Assembly (NCBI RefSeq): GCF_026153515.1
Contig: NZ_CP110644.1
Location: 2,571,501-2,635,500, forward strand
Direction of reading: 5' to 3'
DNA length: 64,000 nucleotides
DNA from: Pseudomonas sp. KU26590
GTDB taxonomy: Bacteria > Pseudomonadota > Gammaproteobacteria > Pseudomonadales > Pseudomonadaceae
The position numbers and the translations under genes are program-made. The notes below the pieces were generated by a model that made no database searches, was not told where the DNA came from, and saw only the letters and a program-made list of their open reading frames with translations. Below, one piece after another: positions 27,188 to 38,300 of this stretch (its first letter is position 1; each line of letters starts with the position of its first letter).

Positions 27188-27354
27188 TGCGGGCAAATCC
27201 TTGTCTGGTTAATCAGTGGCGCCATCATCCTGATTTGCACGGGCAAACTGAACGGCGTTCGTGCCTATGTTGGCAATCGATAGAAACAATAGTTCGGGGT
27301 TTTTGTGTGGCGCGAGCATGTTTGACCCTTTAACACGGCGTTGCCTGATCCGAC

Positions 27355-27630
27355 GCCTTCGCGGGCAAGCGGGCTCCTGCAGGGTATGCAACGCCTATTA
27401 GTGGGACCGGCTTTAGCCGGGAAGGCGTCGGGAGTGACACCGCCAATATGAGGGTACTCACACTGGCCTCTTCCCGGCTAAAGCCGGTCCCACAAAAAGC
27501 GATGCGGCGCGACTACTGATCGCAGGCTTACCCTCGGGAAACGGCCAGTTTGATCGCCGTTTTCACGGCGGACGATAGAGCTCCGCCGAGCACAAATCTG
27601 TAGGAGCCGGCTTGCTGACGAACGCGGTTA
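27355..27630. repeat. REP/REPIN region before the Nudix gene
   Basis: Contains TTCGCGGGCAAGCGGGCTCC near 27358, then a convergent REPIN pair (GGGACCGGCTTTAGCCGGGA near 27403; TCCCGGCTAAAGCCGGTCCC near 27472, about 50 nt apart), then GTAGGAGCCGGCTTGCTGACG near 27601. No gene in 27188-27695. Confidence 0.8.
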
Positions 27631-27695
27631 GCCGTTCACCACCGGACCACCGTTGGCAATCGATATCAAAAAACGCATTTATCAAGGACCGCTAT

Positions 27696-28280
27696 ATGCC
27701 ATCCACCCCCACCCCCATCCGCATCACTGACGAACAACTCCTCTCAGACAACTGGTACGTGCTCAAGAAATACAGCTTCGAGCTGCAACGCCGTGACGGC
27801 AGTTGGCAGTCGCAGACCCGCGAGGTGTACGACCGGGGCAATGGCGCGACGATTCTGTTGTACAACCTCGAACGCCGCACCGTGGTGCTGACCCGGCAGT
27901 TCCGCATGCCTGCCTTCGTAAACGGTCACGATGGCTACCTGATCGAGGCCGCAGCCGGGTTGCTGGACAACGCCAGCCCCGAAGAGCGCATTCGCCTGGA
28001 AGCCGAGGAAGAAACCGGCTACGTCGTGCGCTCGGTGAAGAAGATCTTTGACGCCTTCATGAGTCCCGGTTCTGTCACCGAGCGGATTCACTTTTTCATC
28101 GGCGAATACCAGCCCGGCGATCGGGTCAGCGACGGCGGCGGGCTGGAAGAGGAGGGCGAAGACATCGAGGTGCTGGAGCTGGATTTCGAGCAGGCCATCG
28201 CCATGGTGGAAAGCGGCGAAATCAATGACGGCAAGACCATCATGCTCCTGCAATACTTGGAGCTTCGCCTGATGAAATGA
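27696..28280 (+). CDS. nudK: NudK-type Nudix hydrolase (GDP-mannose/ADP-sugar pyrophosphatase-like)
   Basis: 194 residues. After an N-terminal dimerisation part ([33 protein letters not shown]) the Nudix box reads [22 protein letters not shown], followed by [18 protein letters not shown], which is the NudK/YffH hallmark. The first Glu of the box (G-x5-E) is Ser here, while the metal-binding EExG core is kept. Cleaves nucleotide sugars to NMP and sugar-1-phosphate in the family. ATG 27696 follows AAGGA; the upstream extension is rejected. Confidence 0.85.
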   Translation: MPSTPTPIRITDEQLLSDNWYVLKKYSFELQRRDGSWQSQTREVYDRGNGATILLYNLERRTVVLTRQFRMPAFVNGHDGYLIEAAAGLLDNASPEERIRLEAEEETGYVVRSVKKIFDAFMSPGSVTERIHFFIGEYQPGDRVSDGGGLEEEGEDIEVLELDFEQAIAMVESGEINDGKTIMLLQYLELRLMK

Positions 28281-28315
28281 GAACGGCAGGGACAAAACGA
28301 CTCAGGATACGACGA

Positions 28316-28342
28316 GAAAGTTTCACCAATCGGTAAACTTTC
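28316..28342. promoter_or_regulatory. Perfect 8-bp inverted repeat upstream of the sigma-factor gene
   Basis: GAAAGTTT, 11-nt spacer, AAACTTTC. There is no T-run, so it is a poor terminator for nudK. It lies just upstream of the Fur box and could be an operator. Confidence 0.4.
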
Positions 28343-28348
28343 TTACGT

Positions 28349-28367
28349 TGCAATGAGAATCGTTTGC
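28349..28367 (+). promoter_or_regulatory. Fur box before the ECF sigma gene
   Basis: TGCAATGAGAATCGTTTGC matches 12 of 19 positions of the GATAATGATAATCATTATC consensus, including the central ATGA-AATC-TT core. It lies 30 bp before the sigma-factor start, implying iron repression. Confidence 0.75.
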
Positions 28368-28397
28368 GTTATCCTTCGCGTTCCTTTGTAACCAGGG

Positions 28398-28979
28398 ATG
28401 TCGAACAAGATGGATTTTCGCCCTGCAATGAGCCAGCCCGCACGGCTCGGCTCACCGTGTGTTGGCGCCACCCGTGGCGCGAGAGACCCGCGCCTTGAGG
28501 CGCTGATGGGCACCTACAACACCCACCGCGAGGCGCTGCTGCGCCTGGCGGCAAAATTCCTCGGCTGCCGCGCCCGCGCTGAGGATGTGGTCCAGGACGC
28601 GTTCGTGAAGATGCTCGAAAGCGGTCTCGCCTCCACGGAACCGGCGCGCTACATGTTTCGCGTCGTGCGCAATCTGTCGATCGATCGACTGCGCCGCCAG
28701 CGTCTCGAACGCAGCCACGGCGTCGAAGCCGAGCATGAAGAGCAGATACGTTTCGAGGTGTCCCCAGAACGTGTGCTGGCCGGTCGCGAGTCCCTCGGTC
28801 AACTGGTCGGCGCGCTCAACGAATTGCCCAAGCGCATGCGCATCGTCTTCGACCTCAGCCAGATCCAGGGCTACACCCAGCGTGACGTGGCCAAGGTCAT
28901 CGGCACCTCGCCGACGATGGTCAACTTTCTCCTGCGCGACACCCTGTCTCACTGCCGCGCGCGGCTCGGCGAGCTCTAG
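28398..28979 (+). CDS. FecI/PvdS-type iron-starvation ECF sigma factor
   Basis: 193 residues. Sigma region 2: EALLRLAAKFLGCRARAEDVVQDAFVKMLE, then FRVVRNLSIDRLRRQ. Region 4: LPKRMRIVFDLSQIQGYTQRDVAKVIGTSPTMVNFLLRDTLSHCRARL, whose NFLLRDTLSHCR ending is like PvdS. No FecR-type anti-sigma gene is adjacent, so control is probably by Fur through the box at 28349. It likely directs transcription of the siderophore genes from the boxes at 30740 and 63335. The start is ambiguous: ATG 28398 abuts AGGG and ATG 28410 is possible. Confidence 0.88.
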   Translation: MSNKMDFRPAMSQPARLGSPCVGATRGARDPRLEALMGTYNTHREALLRLAAKFLGCRARAEDVVQDAFVKMLESGLASTEPARYMFRVVRNLSIDRLRRQRLERSHGVEAEHEEQIRFEVSPERVLAGRESLGQLVGALNELPKRMRIVFDLSQIQGYTQRDVAKVIGTSPTMVNFLLRDTLSHCRARLGEL

Positions 28980-29024
28980 GCACCGCCGCGTCATGTCCCC
29001 CGTTTTCACTGCCCGGAGTCATCC

Positions 29025-30719
29025 ATGAAATTAATTCGTCTGGTCTTCCAGCAATACCGCTGGCCGCTTGCATTGGTGCTGCTGCTGAGCGTCAGCAGCG
29101 GGCTGTTGAGCGTCGGCGTGATTGCCTTCGTCAACCAACGCATGATCAGCAGTCACGAAGGCCTCGGCACCGCGCTGTGGCAGTTCGGCCTGATGCTCGC
29201 CGTGCTGCTGGCGCTGGCGTCCGGGGCGTCGTTGTCGCTGACCGCGCTGGGTCACCGGTTCGTTTATGGCCTGCGCCGGGTCATGGTCAAGCGCCTGCTC
29301 GACACCAACATCGAGCGCATCGAATCCATCGGCGGTGCGAAAATCTTCGCCAGCCTGTCCAGCGACATTCGCGCCGTGACCATGGCCTTCGTGCAACTGC
29401 CGGACCTGATCTACGGCTCGGTGCTCAGCGTCGCGTCGTTCAGTTACCTGGCCTGGCTGTCGCCGTCGCTGTTCATCACCACGCTGTGCTGGATGGCGTT
29501 CACGTTGGGGGTGGGCTGGCTGCTGGTGGGCAAACTTAACGCGCACATTCGGGCATTGCGTGAGTCCGAAGACAAGCTCTATCAGAGCTACCAAGGGGTG
29601 ATCGACGGACGTAAGGAGCTGACCCTCAACCGCGACCGCGCGCGCCGTCTGTATGAAGAAACCTTCGACGTCGCCGCCCAGCGCTACCGCGAGCATTTTA
29701 CCCTGGCTGACCGGTATCACGGCCTGGCCAGCAACTGGGCCAACATCATGGTCCTCGGCACCATCGGCCTGGCGTTCTACCTGGCCAACGGGCTGGGCTG
29801 GGCGCCGACGGAAGTGGCGGCGACCTATGCGCTGACCGTGCTGTTCATGCGCACGCCGCTGGTGCTGGCGGTGGCAGCGATTCCGGCGCAGATCTCCGGG
29901 CGCGTGGCGCTGGATAAAGTCGAGTCGCTGGCCCTGGCCGAGCACCACGAAAGCTTCGACGTCGCCCCGAGCCACATCGCCGGCCACTGGCAGACCCTCG
30001 AACTGCGCGACGTCGAATACCACTATGCGCCCCAGGGCGACGAGCCCGGTTTTGATGTCGGCCCGGTGAGCCTCACCCTGCGCCGTGGCGAAACCGTGTT
30101 CCTCATGGGCGGCAACGGCAGCGGCAAATCCAGCCTGGCGCGCTTGCTCAGCGGCCTGTATCGACCGTCGGCGGGGGCGATCCTGATCGACGGCCAGGTC
30201 ATCGGTTCGGACGACTGGCTGGCCTACCGTCAGCTGTTCGCCAGCGTGTTCACCGACTTCCACCTGTTTGCTCAATTGCTCGGTGCCGATGGGCAGAACG
30301 CCGATGTCGCTGATGTCGACCACTGGCTGGAAAAACTGCACATGAAGCACAAGGTGCAGCTCGCCGACGGGCACTTGCTCGACACGCGCTTCTCCCAGGG
30401 GCAGCGCAAGCGCCTGGCGCTGATGCTGGCGCTGCTGGAGAAGCGCGACATTCTGCTGCTGGACGAGTGGGCCGCCGACCAGGACCCGTTGTTCCGCCGC
30501 TTCTTCTACCGCGAGCTGCTGCCGATGTTCAAAAAGGCCGGCGTCACGGTGTTCGCCATCAGCCACGACGACCAGTACTTCGACCTTGCCGACCGTCTGG
30601 TGAAGATGGAGTCCGGGCAGCTCAGCGAGCTGCAGGGTGATCGCCGCGAAAACGCCAGCCGCGACGCTGTGGAAGAGATCGGCGCCGCCTACCAAATGAA
30701 AACAGCAAAGGCGTTGTAA
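29025..30719 (+). CDS. PvdE-type cyclic-peptide/siderophore ABC exporter
   Basis: 564 residues with fused membrane and ATPase domains. About six TM helices fill residues 1-300 (RWPLALVLLLSVSSGLLSVG, FGLMLAVLLALASGASLSL). The ATPase has Walker A MGGNGSGKSSLARLLSG near residue 365, signature FSQGQRKRLALMLALLE and Walker B ILLLDEWAADQDP, the PvdE/SyrD family form. In pyoverdine synthesis PvdE moves the acylated precursor to the periplasm; the same role is inferred here. GGAG precedes ATG 29025, 45 bp after the sigma gene. Confidence 0.9.
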   Translation: MKLIRLVFQQYRWPLALVLLLSVSSGLLSVGVIAFVNQRMISSHEGLGTALWQFGLMLAVLLALASGASLSLTALGHRFVYGLRRVMVKRLLDTNIERIESIGGAKIFASLSSDIRAVTMAFVQLPDLIYGSVLSVASFSYLAWLSPSLFITTLCWMAFTLGVGWLLVGKLNAHIRALRESEDKLYQSYQGVIDGRKELTLNRDRARRLYEETFDVAAQRYREHFTLADRYHGLASNWANIMVLGTIGLAFYLANGLGWAPTEVAATYALTVLFMRTPLVLAVAAIPAQISGRVALDKVESLALAEHHESFDVAPSHIAGHWQTLELRDVEYHYAPQGDEPGFDVGPVSLTLRRGETVFLMGGNGSGKSSLARLLSGLYRPSAGAILIDGQVIGSDDWLAYRQLFASVFTDFHLFAQLLGADGQNADVADVDHWLEKLHMKHKVQLADGHLLDTRFSQGQRKRLALMLALLEKRDILLLDEWAADQDPLFRRFFYRELLPMFKKAGVTVFAISHDDQYFDLADRLVKMESGQLSELQGDRRENASRDAVEEIGAAYQMKTAKAL

Positions 30720-30739
30720 GAATTTTCCGCGACCGGGAC

Positions 30740-30763
30740 TAAACAGCTGTCAGCCTCAGTCGT
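30740..30763 (+). promoter_or_regulatory. PvdS-type sigma promoter box before the monooxygenase gene
   Basis: GACTAAAC, 16-nt spacer, CGTC. TAAAC at 30740-30744 and CGT at 30761-30763 fit the iron-starvation box TAAAT-N16/17-CGT. The box at 63335 has the same spacing and flanks. Confidence 0.65.
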
Positions 30764-30766
30764 CAT

Positions 30767-30785
30767 GTTAATGAGAATCAGTCTT
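30767..30785 (+). promoter_or_regulatory. Fur box before the monooxygenase gene
   Basis: GTTAATGAGAATCAGTCTT matches 14 of 19 consensus Fur-box positions. It lies just downstream of the predicted -10 CGT, where Fur would block initiation. Confidence 0.75.
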
Positions 30786-30883
30786 AAACATTTTTGATGC
30801 GCGTGAACTGCCATCCGGCGCCAGCGACCTTGTCGTACGGCTTGCCGGAGTCGATCGCGCATCGCGCCTTACGAGAGGGAAGC

Positions 30884-32230
30884 ATGGAACTCGTCTACGA
30901 CTTCATCGGCATCGGTTTCGGCCCGTCGAACCTGGCTTTGGCCATTGCCACCCAGGAGCATGCCCAGCGCAGCGGTCTGGCGCCCCACGTGTGTTTCCTC
31001 GAGAAAAAGCCGGCGTTCAACTGGCACGAAGGCATGCTGATCGACGGTTCCACCATGCAGATATCCTTCCTCAAGGACCTGGTGACCCTGCGCAACCCGG
31101 CCAGCCGTTTCACCTTCGTCAACTACCTCAACGAGCGCGGTCGCCTGCAGGACTTCATCAATTTGAAGACCTTCTTCCCGACCCGCGAGGAGTACACCGA
31201 CTACCTGACCTGGGCCGCGTCGCACTTCAACGAGCAAGCCCATTACGGCGCCGAAGTGATGTCGGTCGAGCCGCATTTTGAAGACGGCCGCTTTGTCGCC
31301 ATGGACGTGTTGTCCCGTGATGCGAAGGGTGAAATTTCCCGGCGTCGCGCGCGCAATCTGGTGTTCGGCATCGGCGGCATTCCCCAGTCGCCGGCGGCCT
31401 TCGACGGTCTTGAAGACGCGCGCGTGCTGCACTCTGCCGGCTATCGCGGCGGCATCGAAAAACTCCTCGCCAACCGTCCCGGCCCGGTGCGCGTGGCGGT
31501 GGTCGGCGGTGGCCAGAGCGCGGCGGAGATCTTCGAAGACCTTGCGTCGCGTTTCGACAACGTCGAGGCCACGCTGGTGATTCGTGGCAGCGCGCTGAAG
31601 CCCTCCGATGACAGCCCCTTCGTCAATCAGATCTTCAATCCGTCGTTCACCGACACCATCTTCAACCACAGCCAGGAGCGCCGCGTCGCGCTGTTCGACG
31701 AGTTCCGCAACACCAACTATTCGGTGGTCGACACCGACCTGATTGAAACGATTTTCCAGCGCATGTACCAGCAGAAGGTGCGCGGCGAAGAGCGTCACCG
31801 CATGCTCACCAACCGTGAAGTGGTCCACGCCGAAGTGGCCGCCGACGGCATCGAGCTGTTCCTGCGCGATGCGCCCCATGACCAGATGAGCAGCGAGACC
31901 TTTGACGTTGTCGTGCTCGCCACCGGTTACCGCCGCGACTACCACCTGGAGCTGCTCTCGGGCATTCAGCAATACATTGAGGGCGCCAACGTCGACCGTC
32001 ACTATCGTTTGCCCCTGACCCCCGGCAGCGAAGCAGGCGTCTTTCTGCAGGGCTGCTGCGAAGACAGCCACGGCTTGAGCGACACCCTGTTGTCGGTGCT
32101 GGCGATCCGCTCCCAGGAAGTCGTCGAATCGATCTTCGGCGACCAGGCGCAGCCGTGTTCGGCGCGCGCTGCCCATGGGGCGTTGCAGGTGCAGGCCGAG
32201 CCGCGCGTGGCACTCAAGCTGGCGCGCTAA
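30884..32230 (+). CDS. L-ornithine N5-monooxygenase (PvdA-like)
   Basis: FAD/NADPH enzyme making N5-hydroxyornithine for hydroxamate siderophores. 448 residues. FAD motif IGIGFGPSNLALA at the N-terminus, MQISFLKDLVTLRNP near residue 60, NADPH motif VAVVGGGQSAAEIF near residue 206, and the ATGYRRDY motif near 345. ATG 30884 follows GAGAGGGA; the upstream extension is non-conserved. It supplies the residue predicted for modules 4 and 6. No partner N-acyltransferase is nearby. Confidence 0.93.
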   Translation: MELVYDFIGIGFGPSNLALAIATQEHAQRSGLAPHVCFLEKKPAFNWHEGMLIDGSTMQISFLKDLVTLRNPASRFTFVNYLNERGRLQDFINLKTFFPTREEYTDYLTWAASHFNEQAHYGAEVMSVEPHFEDGRFVAMDVLSRDAKGEISRRRARNLVFGIGGIPQSPAAFDGLEDARVLHSAGYRGGIEKLLANRPGPVRVAVVGGGQSAAEIFEDLASRFDNVEATLVIRGSALKPSDDSPFVNQIFNPSFTDTIFNHSQERRVALFDEFRNTNYSVVDTDLIETIFQRMYQQKVRGEERHRMLTNREVVHAEVAADGIELFLRDAPHDQMSSETFDVVVLATGYRRDYHLELLSGIQQYIEGANVDRHYRLPLTPGSEAGVFLQGCCEDSHGLSDTLLSVLAIRSQEVVESIFGDQAQPCSARAAHGALQVQAEPRVALKLAR

Positions 32231-32291
32231 GCCCGTGCGTTAAGTCGCATCCGTTACAACGGTGGTCGTCAGCGGCCACCCACTCTTTTCT

Positions 32292-32303
32292 CACAACGTT
32301 GTG
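32292..32303. promoter_or_regulatory. 12-bp perfect palindrome upstream of the first NRPS
   Basis: CACAACGTTGTG lies 56 bp before the NRPS start, just after a GGTGG/CCACC hairpin at about 32260-32280. Possible operator or mRNA structure; no sigma box is seen here, so the NRPS genes are probably read from the 30740 promoter. Confidence 0.35.
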
Positions 32304-32358
32304 GGCCGCCTTTGCGCTGCCTGCGGGTTGAGCCTTGTCGATACAAACAGGTGAAAGA

Positions 32359-35300
32359 ATGAAATCCATACGAGATCAGGCCGCGCATTTTCCCGAACTG
32401 GTAGGCTTTTATGCGCAGACCCAGCCGGACCGGATTGCCCTTCGACACATCGTCCACGAAGACCAGCCGCCGCTGCTGACCACCTACGCCGAGCTGGATG
32501 CCAAGGCCCGATCGATTGCAGCCTGCCTGCAGCAGCACCTCGGCGTGCAGGGCGGCGAGCGGTGCGTGCTGATTCTGCCGACCGGCGCCGATTACGCGGC
32601 GGCGTTCCTCGGCTGTTTGTACGCCCGGGTCATCGCGGTGCCGGCCTTCGCCCCCGAGTACAACCGCCAGACCCACCTTGACCGGCTGACCGGCATCCTC
32701 CACGACGCCGCGCCGCAGATGGTCCTCGGGCGGCGTGAAGATCTGGATAAATTCCAGCACCTGTTGCAGCCGTTCATGCCCGCTGGCGGACGTTTCGCGG
32801 CAGTCGAGGAGATCACCGACGGCCACGCAGGGTTTCAGGCGCCGCTGATCGACACTGCCTCGCTTGCCTTCCTGCAATACACCTCGGGCTCCACCAGCGC
32901 ACCGAAAGGCGTGATGGTCTCCCACGACAATCTCATGGCCAACGAAATCGCCATGGCCCGGCACTTCATCTCGGACCCCGCGTCGGAAAGCTGGGTCAGC
33001 TGGCTGCCGCTGTACCACGACATGGGCCTGATGTGCGGCCTGCTGTTGCCGCTGTACTACGGCGGCACCCTGACGCTGATGTCGCCGAACTATTTCCTTG
33101 GCCGGCCGGCGCGCTGGCTGGAAGCGATGAGTCAGTACGGCGGGACCTTCTCCGGCGGTCCGGATTTCGCCTATCGCCTGTGCGTCGAGCGGATCAAACC
33201 TGGCGCCGTCAAGGGCCTCGTGCTGGATCGCTGGAGCCTGGCGTTTTCCGGCTCCGAGCCGATCCGCATCGCCACCCTGGATGCCTTCAGCGAACACTTT
33301 GAGCCGGCCGGTTTCAACCGCCGCGCCCTGACGCCGAGCTACGGTTTGGCCGAAGCGACCCTGTATGTGAGCGCCGCCGAGCGCGACAGGCCGTTCGGGA
33401 TCAAGCATTTCGACGGCAGCCAGCTGGCCGCCGGGGACGCCACTGAGGCCGTTTTCGCCAATCAGAACGCCAAAAGTCGTCTGCCGGGGTGCGGCTGGTG
33501 CCGGCCCGATCACGACCTGCGGATTGTCGATCCGGCCACGCTGCAGCCACTCGCGTCCGGCCACGTCGGCGAAATCTGGATTGCCGGGCCAAGCGTCGCC
33601 CAGGGCTATTGGCAGAACGCCGAGGCCACTGCGCAGACCTTCGTCGAGGAAGACGGCCAGCGCTGGTTGCGCAGCGGCGACCTGGGCATTGCCCGCGACA
33701 ACGAGCTGTTCATCACCGGTCGCTTGAAGGATTTGATCATCCTCAACGGCCAGAACCTGTACCCCCAGGACATCGAACAGGCGCTGGAGAAAAGCGTCGA
33801 GCTACTGCGTCGCGGGCGCATCGCGGCGTTCCCGGTGACGGACGGGCAGGGCGTCGAAGGCGTCGGCCTGGCGCTGGAAATCAGCCGCAACGTGCGCCGC
33901 CTGATGAAGCCGCCGATGATTTGCGAAGCGGTGCGTGATGCGGTGTCCGAACTGTTTCTGGTGGCGCCGAAAGTCATCGTGCTTTTAGAGCCGGGCGCAT
34001 TGCCGCGCACCACCAGCGGCAAATTGCAGCGTTCCGCCTGCCGCAGTGGCTGGCAGAACGGCAGCCTCGACAGCTTCGCGGTCTGGCAGGACGGGCGTTT
34101 GCTCAATGCTGACAGCGCGGACGTCTCGGTTGAGGCTTCGCCTTTGCTGCCGGAAGTTCTGGCGGCGTGGCAGGAAGTCCTCGGCAAAAGCGACCTGAAT
34201 CCTGCCGACCACTTCTTCGCCCGTGGCGGTGATTCGGTCGGCGTGGTGCAAGTGCTGTCGCGCCTGAATGGCGAACTGGGCCTGAAACTTGAGCCCGCGC
34301 ACCTGTTCGAACACCCGACCCTCGGAGCCTTCAACGCTCACGTCGCCGAGCACGTCTCCACCCACGGCCGCAGTGCCGAAGCCTCTGCGGGCGTGCAGCG
34401 TATTTCCCGCGACAGCGATCCCGAGCAGTCTTTTGCCCAGCAACGCTTGTGGTTCCTCGCGCAACTGGAACCGGACAGCAGCGCCTATCACCTGTGCGGC
34501 CAGTTGAGCCTCACCGGCCCGCTGGATGACGCCGCGCTGCAACGCAGTCTCGACGACCTAGCCGCCCGGCACGAAAGCCTGCGCACCACCTTTTCCATCG
34601 ATGCCAACGAAAAGCTGGTGCAGCGCATTCATGCACCGGGCCCCGTGCTGATCGAACGCCATTACCTGAGCGAGGACACCGACCCGCAGGGAGCGTTGAG
34701 CGAGCTGGCCAGAGCGGCAGTCGAGCAGCCAATGGATTTGCAGGATGGCCCGTTGTGGCGCGTGCTCAATGTGCGGTTGGCGCCGGACCGGCAGCAACTG
34801 GTGCTGGTGTTGCACCACATCATTGCCGATGGCTGGTCGGTGCAGGTCATGCTCAAGGAATTCGCTGCGCTGTACAGCGCCCATGCAAGGGGGGCACAAC
34901 CGGCGTTGCCGCCGCTGCCGATTCAGTACGCCGACTTCGCCGCCTGGCAGCGCGCGCGTCTGGCCGGTGGGGAAGGCCAGCGCCAACTGGCCTACTGGCG
35001 TGAGCACCTGGGTGACGCCCAGACCGTCTTGAATCTGCCGGCCGATCGCCCGCGTCCAGCGCAACAAAGCCATCGCGGCGCCCGTTACGCCATCGCCCTT
35101 GACCGCGACTTGAGCCAGAGCCTGCGTGACCTCGCCAGCCGTCATGGCGCGACCCTGTTCATGGTCATGCTCGCCGCCTACAAAACCCTGCTGCAGCGTT
35201 ACAGCAGCCAGACCGATTTGCGCGTCGGCGTGCCGGTGGCGGGGCGGACCTGCACCGAATCCGAAGGGCTGATCGGGCTGTTCGTCAACACCCTGGTGCT

Positions 35301-38300
35301 GCGCAGCGAGGTGTCGCCGCAGCAGTCGTTCAGCACGCTGATCGAGGCGGTTCGTCACACCGCGCTGGGTGCGCAACACCATCAGGACCTGCCGTTCGAG
35401 CAACTGGTCGAAGCCCTCGGCGTGTCGCGCAACCTCAGCCACAACCCGCTGTGCCAGGTGAAATTCACCCAGCAATTTCCGCTGCCGCACAACGTTGAAA
35501 TGGCCGGCGTGCGCATGGACGTCAACCAGCTCGACGACTACTCCGCGCACTTCGATTTAGGCCTGGACATCACCGACGACGCCGACGGCATTCAGGCGGT
35601 GTTCACCTATGCCTGCGACCTGTTCGACGAGGCGCGCATCGCTGGTTTCGCGGGTGATTTACTTCGAATCTGCGCGCAAGTGGTGGCGCAACCTCAGGTG
35701 CGTCTGGCGGATCTGCAAATCGGCGCCGAACCTTCCTCCATCGCTGCCGAAACCGTGACGTTCCCGGCCTCGGATGTACTGAGCCTGTGGAATGCCAGTG
35801 TCAGCGCACAACCGAATCGTCTGGCCCTGCAAGACGAACAGCGCAGCGCCCGCTTTGCCGAGGTCGATGCCCAGGCCAATCAACTGGCGCAGCACCTGCG
35901 TCAGGCCGGTGTCGGCGTGGAAAGCCGCGTCGGTATTCTCCTGGAGCGCTCGCTGGAGTTCGTCGTCGGCCTGCTGGCGGTGCTCAAGAGTGGCGCCGCG
36001 TTTGTGCCAATGGACCCGAAATGGCCGGCCGAGCGTCAGGCATTTGTGCTGGCCGACAGTGGCGCGCGCTTGTTGATCACCGATGTGGCGGCGCCGGGTG
36101 ACTTCCATGGTGACCTTATCTGCATGGCTGCCGACGCTGCGTGGCGCGCGCAGCCTGCTCAAGCTCTGAACCTGCAACCCCACGCCGATCAGGCCGCGTA
36201 CCTGATCTACACCTCCGGCACCAGCGGCACGCCGAAAGGGGTGGTCATCAGCCACGGCGCCCTGGCCGATTACGTCCAGGGCTTGCTCGCACGGCTTGAT
36301 CTGGCGCCCGAGACGAGCATGGCCATGGTCTCCACCGTCGGTGCCGATCTGGGCCACACCGTGCTGTTCGGCGCGCTGTGCTCGGCGCGTTCGCTGCACC
36401 TGATCAGCCCCGACCGCACCAACGATGCCGACCGTTTCGCTGCGTACATGGCCGAGCACAAAGTGGGCGTGCTGAAGATCGTGCCGACCCATTTGAACGG
36501 CCTGTTGCAGGCGACCCATGCCGCCGATGTGCTGCCCGAACACGCACTGATCCTCGGCGGCGATACGCTGCCGTGGGCGCTGGTGGCGCAGGTCAAGCGC
36601 TTGAAGCCCGGCTGCCGGGTGATCAACCACTACGGCCCTACCGAAACCACCGTCGGCGTGCTGAGCAATGAGGCGTTTGAAGAGTCGATGGGCGACAGCG
36701 TGCCCGTCGGCCGTCCGCTGCCGAATGCCATCGCGCTGATTCTCAACGACCATCTGCAACCGGTGGTGCAGGGCGACGTCGGTGAGCTGTATATCGGCGG
36801 GCCGGGGCTGGCGCGCGGGTATCATCAGCGTCCTGCAATGACCGCCGCGGCCTTCATTCCTGACCCGAGCGGAAGCGGCGCGCGTCTCTACCGCACTGGC
36901 GACCGCGCGCGGTTGCTGGCCAACGGGCAGATTCAGTTCCTCGGCCGTGTCGACGATCAGGTCAAGGTGCGCGGCTACCGCGTGGCCCTGGGTGAAATCG
37001 CCCAGCGGCTGCGCCAACTGGACGGACTGCGTGACGCCCATGTCCGCGTCGATGATCGCGGCCAATTGATCGCTTATGCGCTGCTCGACGCTAACGTCGA
37101 CAGCGGCGCGAAGATGGACGGCGAAGCGCTGCGCACGCAACTGGCCCGGAGCCTGCCGGACTACATGGTGCCGAGCCACATCCTGATCCTCGATGCCTTC
37201 CCGCTGACCGCCAACGGCAAGCTCGACGCCGGCGCGCTGCCGTCGCCGACCACAACGTCGGAAGATTTCGAAGCGCCCCACGAAGGGGTCGAAGCCGCAC
37301 TCGCTGCACTGTGGCAAGCGGCGCTGAACGTCGAGGCGTTGGGCCGTCACGACAACTTCTTTACCCTCGGCGGCGACTCGATTCTCAGCCTGCAGATCAT
37401 CGCCCGGGCTCGCCGTCAGGGCATTCGTCTGACGCCCAAGCAGCTGTTCGAAAAACAGACCATCGCCGAACTCGCCCAGGTCGCCACGGTGGCCGAGGCC
37501 AAGCCTGCTGCCGCGCCCGTCACTGCAGCCATTGCGCCCCGCGAGTTTGCCCTGACGCCGATTCAGGCGCGCCTCTTCAGCCTGCCGATCGCACAGCGTC
37601 AGCACTGGAACCAGTCGCTGCTGCTCGACGTGCCCCAGGCGCTGGACACCGCGCTGCTGCAACAGGCCCTCGGGGCGGTGCTGGCCCACCACGACAGCCT
37701 GCGCCTGAGCTTCCACCAGAACGATGCAGGCCAATGGCAGCAGCGTTACCGCGACAGCGAAAGTGCCGAGCGCGTGCTGTGGACCTGCGAACTGAGCCGC
37801 GAAGACGACTTCGATTCGCTCAACGATGAAGCCCAGCGCAGCCTGAACATCGACACCGGTCCGCTGCTGCGGGTGGTTCATGCGCGCTTGCCATCGGGCG
37901 AAGCGCGGTTGCTGTTGGCGATCCATCACCTGGCCGTAGACGGCGTCTCGTGGCGGGTATTGCTCGAAGACCTGCAACTGGCCTACCGCCAACTGGCGGC
38001 CGGTAACAACGTGGCCCTGGCCGACAAAACCGCCAGCTTCCAGGCTTGGTCGCAGTCGTTGAGCACCCTGGCGCGCAGCCCTGAGCTGCAGCAACAACTG
38101 CCGTACTGGCAAGCACTGAACGCCGCCGATGCCATCCTGCCTGGCGATACTTCGGTGGAAAGCCGGGTCGGCGACAGCGAAACCCTGCACCTGAGCCTCG
38201 ACGCGCTCAACACCCGTCGCCTGCTCAGCGAAGCCCCGGCGGCGTATCGCACGCGCATCGACGATCTGCTGCTGGCGGCGCTGTCCCAGGCGCTGTGGCA

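Noticed and set aside
29031..30695. 554-residue minus-strand frame over the exporter gene
   Set aside because: Antisense shadow of a gene with clear Walker motifs and TM helices.
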